From Goniomonas avonlea (lineage: Eukaryota > Cryptophyceae > Goniomonadida > Goniomonadaceae), in assembly GCA_003573635.1 (NCBI GenBank), contig QUTJ01031515.1, forward strand, positions 1-12,398: 12,398 nt of DNA, read 5' to 3'. The notes beneath the pieces are model-generated. The model made no database searches. It saw only the letters and a program-made list of their open reading frames with translations, and was not told the DNA's origin. Positions 1 through 7,392 of this stretch are shown here, piece by piece. Position 1 is the stretch's first letter. Each line of letters starts with the position of its first letter. Position numbers and translations under genes: made by a program.

Positions 1-69
1 ACAGCGAGCGCCCTGTTCGCAGCGCGCCTTGGGCGAAAAAGCTTCGAAAAACTTATCGAAGCTGTGTAA
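1..69 (+). CDS. Possible C-terminal end of an unidentified upstream gene
   Basis: Reading frame 1 is open from the first base for 22 codons and ends in TAA at 67-69. The encoded tail (ALFAARLGRKSFEKLIEAV at its end) is helix-like and amphipathic, as expected for a protein C-terminus. A canonical AATAAA follows on the same strand at 176-181, a sensible distance for a 3' untranslated region. The piece is far too short to identify a family, and an open run of 22 codons can occur by chance. Confidence 0.35.
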   Translation, partial: TASALFAARLGRKSFEKLIEAV

Positions 70-175
70 CCACTTTCGTATGTCGCCCCCCTGTAAGTTT
101 TTCGCAGCCGCTAGCTAGTAGAGGGGGGCGGTTAAACAATTTTGTAATCAATCGAGATCATCTTCCTTGTGTTCT

Positions 176-181
176 AATAAA
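176..181 (+). terminator. Candidate poly(A) signal AATAAA
   Basis: Exact AATAAA hexamer on the plus strand, 107 nt after the TAA at 67-69. It fits the end of a plus-strand transcript entering from the left. Its use is inferred, because any AT-rich stretch can carry this hexamer. Confidence 0.4.
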
Positions 182-370
182 TGACTAGAACATCTTTTGA
201 AAATGTGTAAGTCCGTAGGACAGTACATACTACACAGTATCGAAAAGTCGTCGACTCCAACTGGAGGGCGAATGATGACCATTCCAAAGGCGAGGCGGCC
301 CTCAGAGGGTGAATCCTGCGGAATCCCGCGAATCGACACTGCGCACGTGATTTGGGGGCCAGGTGAGGAT

Positions 371-385
371 GAGATTGAGATTGAG

Positions 386-422
<37 letters not shown>
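371..422. repeat. GAGATT hexamer run grading into a (GA)17 microsatellite
   Basis: Three copies of GAGATT (371-388) run directly into an uninterrupted (GA)n tract at 389-422. The plus strand is almost pure purine. The tract lies in the 3' flank of the minus-strand gene, where it reads as (TC)n in the sense direction. Confidence 0.95.
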
Positions 423-424
<2 letters not shown>

Positions 425-463
425 CCGAGCCATTGCCACGGACCCGTCAAAGCCTGCCAAGGC

Positions 464-465
<2 letters not shown>

Positions 466-500
<35 letters not shown>
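466..500. repeat. Second (AG)n microsatellite, about 17 units
   Basis: Uninterrupted AG dinucleotides over 35 nt, separated from the first tract by 43 nt of ordinary sequence. The two tracts have the same strand polarity and nearly the same length. Confidence 0.95.
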
Positions 501-502
<2 letters not shown>

Positions 503-574
503 AGACCAGCCTGACCCAACAACAAAAAGGGGACGACAGTCAAGTTTTTGTACTGACAAGAGGTGGTCACCAGG

Positions 575-2708
575 TCAACTCGGCGCCGCCTTCACAAAAT
601 TACAATCCGAGAGTGCATTATTGTGGCCCTGGTTGGAATCGGTGCCAGGGAGAGGCAATGGTTCCTGCAAAGAGGGCAGCATCTTTTGCAGGGCCGCAGC
701 CTCCGCATGGAACCCAATGGAATCGAAAAACAGTGCAAGCTCGAGACAGCGACGGGGAAGGTTGAACCCAATGCTGCAGTGGAGCGCCAGCAAGCAGGAG
801 CCGCAAAGATGGAGGGCTCGCTGGTCGGCCTCCCGTAGGCACGACGAGGCACTCATGAGACAGGCAGTGTCTCTCAAGCAGTGGTGCAGCCCCATGAGGT
901 GGCAAACTTCGTGCGCAAGGAGCATGGCCGAACGCCGGAATAGGCTGGGTCGGTGGTCGGCTCCGCGAGCAAGACCATAGAACTCCGGGTCAAACCGGGC
1001 CCAACTGCATGCCCCCACGCGCGCAGATGCCGATGCAAGGCCGGTGGTGTGACTGGCATCAAAACGCGGGAACAAGTCCTCGGATGTGATTGCCATCAGT
1101 CCCAGTGAATCAGGGGGGGCGACCGATGGAAGGAGCCGGAGCAGATCAGTCGCATGACACTGGCGGCCAGTTCCTGCCATATTACGCGTCGTGATATCGC
1201 GAGCGTCCAAGCTGAGCGGGGGCATCACCTCGACGCGACGAAAGAAAAATAGGGTGGCGAACACGGACAGCAGATTGACGTCTGCCTCCTCTGCCACCTC
1301 AGGCCGCACTCGGGGGCTCAGGGATACAGGTAACAAATAAATCTTGCCAGAGCCCCGCGACCGCAGAGACGGTGAAAACGAGTAAGCGGTGTCGACCCAG
1401 TCACCGTCGCAGGGAACTGTCACGAACGAAGGAATGGCCAGCGACGGCTTCCCCCACTGATTGTATTGCCGCAGGGATTGCTGCAGCTTGAGGACTGACC
1501 GGCGGAGCTTCAGGTACCGGTCACGCTCTTGGCGGGCTCGCATTTCCGCCTGAACACGCAGAACAGCGGAGCTCATTGGCATGGAGCGGCGATGGAGGTA
1601 CCGGCGGTACATGGATTGAATCGCGGTCGCCGCTCGCTGTGAATCGCCATCGGAGGAATAAACACATTCTGAATCTGACTCGCCAAGGGCAGGGGTGGTC
1701 TCAGCTGACGGTACAGTCTGGGTAAAGGTCTCAGCGGGTGGCAGAGTATGGGAAAAATGGCAGCTGCTCCGACGACAAGAAGGAACGGCAGGGAGGGCCT
1801 GTCTGCGACGGCGAAAGAACCGCTGGATGCTGACGGCAGCGGCTGAAAAGGGTGTCAGAACGGGTGTTGGTTCGCCATCAAAGTTCTCACAATGATTTTT
1901 TTCAGACTTGGCCTTCCATCTTCGCACCATCGCCCGCATAATATTGGCGACCCGGTCATCGATGATGCCATCGCATTGATCGCACTGTTCTAAGCACTCC
2001 CGTTGAAACTCGGTCTCTTCAAGGTGCTATGGGGCGGTCAGATCGGTGAACAAAAATGCAAATTGCTCACCTCAGCCTCGCGCAGCTGCGAATGCAACCG
2101 GAAAAGCCGCTGGATCCGCAGTGCCGCAGCTGTCTTGGTATCTGACGGCTCAGTGACCACCTTTTGCTCTTGATACTTGCGGAACAGGCGCTGGATCTTC
2201 CCAGCAGCATTGACCTGTGGAGTGAGGAATGTGAGGAGAGTGGCAAAATGAAACATTCACATCAACCCACCTTGGCGTCCATCAAAAACGTGTGTTCGAC
2301 AAGGAGCATTTGGATTTCTAGATCCTCTTGGGCCTCAGACTTGACTTGGATTTGGGAGGATTTGAACCACCGCTGGATCCGGAAAGCTGCTTCGGCCTGT
2401 TGCTCCCTCAAATCGACGTACTTCATCATGAGACGAGCCAGACGTTGTTCAGAAACAGTGGCAGCTGGCGATGACTCCTCACAGCTCCCCGATCGCTCAG
2501 GCCTTCGCCGCCGTCGCCGCCAGATGCGCTGAACTCTCAGCACGCAAATCCTCAACTTGTCGACCTTCTCGCGAACCTTCTGGCCCCTGTACCAAGCAGC
2601 CATCTTCGTCGCAGCGTACTCTTGGCACACCTTGGACGAAGACAAGGCTGGCTTGCTGAACCCATCGGAGGTGGATGCAACCTCAGCGTCGCAACGCTCG
2701 ACGAGCAT
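575..2708 (-). CDS. AMZ: IQ-motif array fused to an archaemetzincin metalloprotease
   Basis: Three exons, 2708-2271, 2214-2071 and 2026-575, are joined by two phase-0 introns of 56 and 44 nt and give about 677 aa. The N-terminal 390 residues hold about eight IQ-like motifs, at roughly 32-46, 54-68, 106-120, 148-163, 175-190, 258-270, 326-340 and 371-385 (for example GKIQRLFRKYQEQ and LRIQRLFRLHSQ). Such motifs bind calmodulin or related EF-hand light chains. The C-terminal third matches archaemetzincin: HEVCHLMGLHHC near residues 566-577 supplies the HExxH zinc ligands and catalytic Glu, followed by CLM and a CGSC zinc knuckle. The CLM cysteine sits one residue further from the HC than I expect for the family. 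The start ATG is preceded by an in-frame TGA with no acceptor between, so 2708 is a firm start. Archaemetzincins are usually single-domain peptidases with few known substrates. The IQ fusion suggests calcium-linked regulation, which is an inference. Confidence 0.85.
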
Positions 2709-2895
2709 GCAGGCGCGTCAAAGGGTGAGCCGTGTTTTCGGTTCCAAGGCAGGGGAGGGGGTCTTGAGCAAATCAATTGACGGCGACGCGGAGAACCAAG
2801 CCCACGCCTTATCCGGGCTGATTAGAAACCGGAGAAACTGTTTTGACGCGGTCAACTTGAATGCTGTCACCGAGGGAAGGCCGGAGTCGCGCATC

Positions 2896-3697
2896 ATGGA
2901 GGAGAAGCCAGCCAACCCGCCAAATCAGACCATCTACATCAACAATTTGAACGAGAAGGTCAAGCTGCCAGGTCTGCATATCGCACACTGTTACTGAGCC
3001 TGAACGTCTTTTCTCGTGCAGAGTTGCGCAAGGCTCTGAAGGCAATTTTTAAGCAGTTCGGCGAAATCGTTGACATCGTCGCGTTGACAAACGTGAAAGC
3101 TCGGGGGCAAGCCTTTGTTGTGTTCAAGGACATTGGATCGGCCAAGGATGCGCTTACTAAGATGCAGGGTTTCCCATTCTGTGACAAGCCCATGGTAACG
3201 TTTCGATCCCGTGAATCAGCCGCTCACCTGGAACACACAGAGGATTGCCTATGCGAAGGGTAAATCGGACGCACTTGCAAAGCTTGATGGTACCTATGTA
3301 GAGCGTCCAGGGAAACGCAAGACCGTTGATGGTGATTTTTTTTTTTTTGTCCATTGTCTCCTAATCCTCAGCAGGTGCCGAGCGCAAGGTCAAACGACCT
3401 TCTGGAGTCCCGACACAGTCTTACATTGCTCGTGCGGCTACCACAGCGGCGCATCCTGCCCTTCCTAACAAAATTTTGTTCCTGGAGAATCTTCCTGTCG
3501 ATGTCGATCAGAACCAAGTCGCAATGGTCTTCCAGCAGTATCTTGGTTATCGCGAGGTTCGCCTCGTTGCGGGGCGACCGGGGCTCGGTTTTGTCGAGTT
3601 TGATACAGAGGTACAATCTGCTGCAGCAATGGAGGGACTCCAGGGTTTCAAGGTTGACGAGGACCACCCTGTCAAAATCTCCTTTGCCAAGCGCTAA
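2896..3697 (+). CDS. SNRPB2: U1A/U2B''/SNF-type snRNP protein with two RRMs
   Basis: Four exons (2896-2971, 3022-3194, 3241-3331, 3372-3697) encode about 221 aa. RRM1 has RNP2 TIYINNL at residues 12-18 and RNP1 RGQAFVVF at 53-60. It continues [11 protein letters not shown] into [10 protein letters not shown], with a conserved intron falling between the Met and Arg. RRM2 begins KILFLENLP and ends VKISFAKR at the stop codon. Family members bind U1 or U2 snRNA stem-loops in the spliceosome; the U2B'' and fly SNF types also work with U2A'. The linker between RRMs is short (about 40 aa) and lacks the long Pro/Met-rich stretch of vertebrate U1A. The overall length therefore fits U2B'' or a dual-function SNF, and the sequence alone does not settle which. 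The introns are 50, 46 and 40 (or 43) nt. The gene is divergent from the IQ-protease gene, with 187 bp between the start codons. Confidence 0.95.
3369..3374 (+). other. NAGNAG tandem splice acceptor in the snRNP gene
   Basis: The third intron ends in CAGCAG, so either AG can serve as acceptor. Both choices stay in frame and differ by one Ala in the linker between the RRMs (DAGAERK versus DGAERK). Confidence 0.7.
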
Positions 3698-3907
3698 ATG
3701 CTTGGATGTATTCATTCTCCGCGTTGGTGCTTGCTTGCAAGCCGCATTGTTCTTGATTCTCCTCCTGACTTTCAGGAGCCCGTACATTGACTGACAGTGA
3801 CTGAAACCTGCCTGTGGCAACAGAACTGGGCGGAAACACTTTCATTAAAAATCCGCCCGCTGCGCTGTCAGCCCGAGGCTCCAAGACTTTTCTTGGCTGT
3901 GGGAGAA
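3698..3907. other. Convergent 3' flanks of the snRNP and secreted-protein genes
   Basis: About 210 nt separate the two stop codons of convergent genes. An ATTAAA variant poly(A) hexamer is present on the plus strand at 3844-3849. No canonical signal is visible on the minus strand. No further gene is supported here. Confidence 0.6.
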
Positions 3908-5531
3908 TCACTCGGGAATGCCGAAGCCACTGACAGAGTCGGTCTCGGCGAGCATCCGGGGCTCGAGAATGTGGGTCTTGGCCTCCCCTGTCTGCAGGTT
4001 GACGTGCGCCAGCGACCACAAATCGAAGTGCGAATCAATCGAGGCGTGCACCACCAGCCCGGCCCACACGCTGAAGTCCGGCGACACAGCATTACCCAAC
4101 GGGCCAAAGTACGGGGTGGTGTGGGCATTGCCGAGGTCTGCGACCTTGGTGGCGTTGCTGGCCACACCGCTGGCAAGATCAATGCTCCACCGGAACAGAG
4201 ACAGCTCCGCAGTGAGACCCTTGGCCGACTCGGCCATGGACACGAACTCGGTGCCGGACGCTGATGCAAAGTCCATGGAAAAGAAGTTTCCGAAGCCCTC
4301 AGGGCCGGGGCAGTCGATCCAGGTGGTGGTCGCGTTGGGAGTAGACACGTCGGTCACGCCGATCCCAGGTCCAAGCTCGGCCACAGCATTGGAGTAACCG
4401 ACGCGGTACAAGAGTAACTTGCCCCCCACAGTCGCAGCGCGCTTAAAGTAGCCTGAGAAGTTGTCCATCTGACTGCCACTGTTGTTCTGGGAGGAGATGA
4501 GAGTGGCAGCAGCGGTGGCGACGTCGAGGCTCCAGAAGTAGTAGCCAATGGGCTTGTCAGCATCGTACATCCGGGTTGCCATGTAAATTACACCGGTAGT
4601 GTTGTAAGCAAACCCAGTCACGAGGCCCACCGGGCCTCCTGTGACCGGCATACTCGTCGTCAGGCCAGTCTTGGGGTCCGTCGTGTAGAGATGGATCGGG
4701 CGGTCCTCGTCCTTGCCAGGCCCAGTGAAGTTGGCCTGAGGAAGGTAGAACAAGGAGCGTTTGGTGTCGAACGCAAACTTTCGGGTCATTTCGCCCCAGT
4801 CATTGAATCCCTGGACGGCTGGTTGACGCTCCTGAGCGTTCTTGTCGAGGTCAACCGACACGCCATACATTGGAGCCTGCGCTTCCTTGAGCGAAGGGAT
4901 CACAAACAAAGCCCAAGCCTGAGAAGTGGCCTGAACCGACACATCGTTTGCAGTTGACCCGGAAGATACGTTTTGGCGAAGCATCTCCTCAAAGATTTCC
5001 ATGGGCAGACCGGTTCCAGGGTCGCAGCATCCAAACTTGCCACCCTCGCAACATACAAACCAACGGGGGCAGCAACGAGAAGGCTTGTTGGGTGATGGCG
5101 CGCAACAAAACGTATCCTCACGAGTGCAACACACTCCGCCATGTGTGGGGTCCGGGCAACAGGATTCGGAAACCCCTTCACAGCAGGTGTCGCCACAGCA
5201 GCCGTCAGAAGCCGCGCAGCAGAAAGCTCCACCCCCGCAGCATTTGTTCCCACCGCAGCAAGTAGAGTTGTTGGCGCACGTGGTACAATTCTATCAGAAT
5301 CTGTAAGTGCCACCATGTGCACAGTTGAAGACTCACCGGTTCGTTGACCTTGTCTGCCGTCCAGTGAGCAGTCAGCGGTCCTGCTGACAGAGCAGGTAAC
5401 GACTCGCGCTCAACGCGCGAAAGAGTCCTTGGTACGGCGTCCTTTGCCGCCACAATTTCGCCGAAATTAGTCGCACTCACCGCGACACAGATCGACAAGG
5501 TCAGAGAGACTAAAAGCCATGCGTGCTGCAT
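3908..5531 (-). CDS. Secreted protein with a CC-pair array and a beta-rich ectodomain
   Basis: Two exons, 5531-5337 and 5290-3908, are joined by a 46-nt phase-0 intron and encode about 525 aa. The N-terminus is a clear signal peptide (MQHAWLLVSLTLSICVAVSA, likely cut near residue 20), so the product enters the secretory pathway. From about residue 66 a module of about 90 aa carries eleven Cys-Cys pairs spaced three to nine residues apart, plus two single Cys at its start. It resembles the granulin style of stacked CC pairs but has no exact granulin spacing. The remaining 370 aa contain repeated Tyr/Asp/Gly-rich strands (for example IHLYTTDPKTG and YYFWSLDVATAAATLI), suggestive of a beta-propeller, and several NxS/T glycosylation sites. 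There is no transmembrane segment near the C-terminus (FGIPE-stop), so secretion is more likely than anchoring. I do not recognise the family and assign no function. It is divergent from CSN6, 87 bp start to start. Confidence 0.8.
5019..5290 (-). other. Region encoding the eleven-CC-pair module
   Basis: At the start of exon 2 the protein reads as CC pairs separated by short Gly/Asp/Ser-rich loops (such as CCGGNKCCGGGAFCC). One central loop, CCPDPTHGGVCC, recalls the CCPD-x-x-HCC core of granulins. Such arrays normally form stacked disulphide ladders outside the cell. The module follows directly after the first intron, so it is close to an exon-bounded unit. Confidence 0.8.
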
Positions 5532-5618
5532 TTTCTTGCTCACGCTCCCGAGCACCGCTTTCCGACGTACGTACAGAACAGTCAAGTGGCAAGTGCTTGT
5601 TTGACAGGACTCGGAAAA
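5532..5618. promoter_or_regulatory. Short bidirectional promoter/leader interval
   Basis: Only 87 bp separate the start codons of the secreted-protein gene (minus) and CSN6 (plus). Both 5' untranslated regions and core promoter elements must lie here or overlap the coding exons. I see no TATA box. Confidence 0.5.
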
Positions 5619-6940
5619 ATGGCGGAGCAGGAACGTCTCGGTGGTGATGCTGGAGCGCTGAACGTGTCGATTCATCCTTTAGTCATCATCAACATTTCTG
5701 ATCATTTCACTCGTAAGCGGTTTCTCTCTGGTCGCCCAGAGCGGGTGGTGGGTTTGTTGCTCGGGACTCAGGAAGGGCGCAACGTCGAGATCTTCAACTC
5801 ATTTGAGTGCGTCCACACTTTTGTCAACGATAAGCTTGTCCTGAACCAGGAGTACCTTGCGACCAAAATGGATCTTTGTGGGTGTTGATTGATCTTTAGC
5901 TGGGCATATCTCACACCCTCTGCAGATAAGAAGACGTTCGCAAAATACGAGCCTCTTGGATGGTATTCAACCGGCTACGAAGTCACAGACGCTGACATTG
6001 AGATCCACAAAGAGGCGCGCAGTCCACATTTTGGTCCATTTTGCTTTGGTTGACAATAATGCAGATTTGTTCCATTAACGATAATCCATTGTATGTGTTA
6101 CTGGATACGCGCGTCAGCGCTGCGGACAAGGAGCTTCCACTTCAAGTCTACGAGTCTGAAATGCACATGGTTTCTGATGTTGCGACCATGTCTTTTGTGC
6201 GTGCGTGTGGGCTTCGTGCTGCCACTGACATCCTGCAGGTAAAAACCCCTGCAAAATTGGAAACCGTGGAGGCAGAACGCATCTCAGTTGAACAGGTGTC
6301 CCACCTGCAGGCGTCGGGATCTGGTAGTACTGCAGAAGCTTGTAAGATCCAAGTGGATGGATGGCCCCATTGCTGATCTCCGCTGTAGTGACAGCTCATC
6401 TTGGTGGACTGCAAAGCGCGATGCGCATGCTGAACCAGCGGGTTGGAATTATCACCCAGGTCATGGAGGCAATGCACCGAGGTACACACTTGCGCCTGAA
6501 TCCGATCTTTCTAACCTCATCTTCAGGAGAAATTCCGATCGATCACACTTTTCTTCGGATGAGCAAGAGCTTATGCAATCGACTTCCTGCCATTGACACC
6601 CAACAATTCCGTGGCCAATTTCACAATGTGGGTGTCTTGTCTGACTCTGCGCCTTTTGTGTCTGGCTGTCTTTTTGCCTCGCTGTTGACACATATTGCAG
6701 GAATACAATGATACACTGCTTTTGACTTACCTGACTACGCTGACCAAAGGAGCCAATACCATCAACGACTTAGTGGACAAATATAACTTGTCCTACGAGA
6801 AGCAAGGGCGCCGTCGGTGAGTTTATGGGGGCACTTTTTTTGGCAACTTCGTCCTCACAACGATGACTTCGTGATTGTTCCAAGTACATTTTTTGGACAA
6901 TTTTCCTGACCTCTGACCTGTCCACAGGGGTCTATTTTGA
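5619..6940 (+). CDS. CSN6: COP9 signalosome subunit 6 (CSN6)
   Basis: Eight exons (5619-5877, 5926-6014, 6065-6196, 6239-6341, 6389-6481, 6527-6627, 6701-6816, 6928-6940) encode about 301 aa, and all junctions are phase-consistent. The MPN domain begins VSIHPLVIINISDHFTRKR and contains VVGLLLGTQEGRNVEIFNSF and LGWYSTG. It lacks the HxH metal ligands of JAMM peptidases, as expected for the inactive MPN of CSN6, which pairs with CSN5. The C-terminal half follows the family to the end: VEAERISVEQV, GEIPIDHTFLR, LPAIDTQQFR, and a final RRRGLF-stop split across the last intron. The CSN complex removes NEDD8 from cullins in nucleus and cytoplasm. The protein is slightly shorter than animal CSN6 (about 327 aa). 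The second intron appears to begin with GC instead of GT. Confidence 0.95.
6015..6064 (+). other. Non-canonical GC-AG intron in CSN6
   Basis: No GT donor gives the right phase between IEIHKE and ICSINDNPLY. A GC donor at 6015 with AG at 6064 gives a 50-nt phase-0 intron and restores the exact residue spacing seen in animal CSN6. The donor context (AAAGAG followed by GCGCGC) is weak for a GC-AG intron, so a single-base sequence error is an alternative. Confidence 0.7.
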
Positions 6941-7392
6941 GCTCAGATTTTCTCTTGCCTCGACCGCATCGACGCCTTTGGGCTTGGGCATGCGAATCCC
7001 TGGATGCTCAGGCTGTCTCAGGGGCAATGCGTAACTGGACAACCGATGTGTTTCACTTGTAGAAATATAAACACCTCGATTATTTGACCAGCAGGGCATT
7101 TGCTTGGCATTTCGCTCATAGATCTTTGGTCCCTCCGCATCGTCATGCCAGCGATGCGATGTTCAAGCGCAGGGCAAAGATTTTGCAATTGAATTTTTGC
7201 TCGCTTGCTTGAAGTTGCAGTTCCTAAGCGGCGTGAATCCTCTCTCCCCTCGCTCTCTCTCGCTCTCGGCTTGGCTTGACGCAACTACGGGTTTTTAACT
7301 CTGCATGGCCGAACGGGCCGACGGAGGACGATAAACAATGCGATAGCATATCCGTCTTGACGCCTGAGTCAACAAAAAAGTGGCCGCGCCAA
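6941..7392. other. Region between CSN6 and the RING-SET gene
   Basis: These roughly 450 nt contain the CSN6 3' flank and the 5' flank of the long gene. TATAAA at 7066-7071 could be a TATA element or a variant poly(A) signal. A CT-rich tract spans 7237-7268. Two very short upstream ORFs precede the proposed start: ATG at 7305 with stop at 7332-7334, and ATG-CGA-TAG at 7338-7346. No coding gene is convincing on either strand. Confidence 0.6.

Larger units (their letters stand above)
70..574. other. Intergenic region between convergent gene ends
   Basis: This stretch of about 500 nt holds no convincing gene. It would contain the 3' untranslated regions of the putative plus-strand gene ending at 69 and of the minus-strand IQ-protease gene ending at 575. 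It includes an AATAAA on the plus strand and two GA microsatellites. Open frames crossing the GA tracts encode only Arg-Glu or Ser-Leu repeats and are artefacts of the dinucleotide repeat. No AATAAA was seen on the minus strand. Confidence 0.7.

Noticed and set aside
40-63. Perfect 8-bp inverted repeat (AGCTTCGA, 8-nt loop, TCGAAGCT) as a terminator hairpin
   Set aside because: It lies within the probable C-terminal coding tail in a eukaryotic context, with no U-tract. It is noted only as a hairpin with no supported role.
148-570. Ser-Leu-rich and Arg-Glu-rich ORFs across the GA tracts on both strands
   Set aside because: They are artefacts of dinucleotide repeats, which leave frames open, and have no other protein-like content.
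7018-7284. 88-codon minus-strand ORF between CSN6 and the RING-SET gene
   Set aside because: No recognisable motif, composition unlike the neighbouring genes, and no supporting splice or poly(A) signals.
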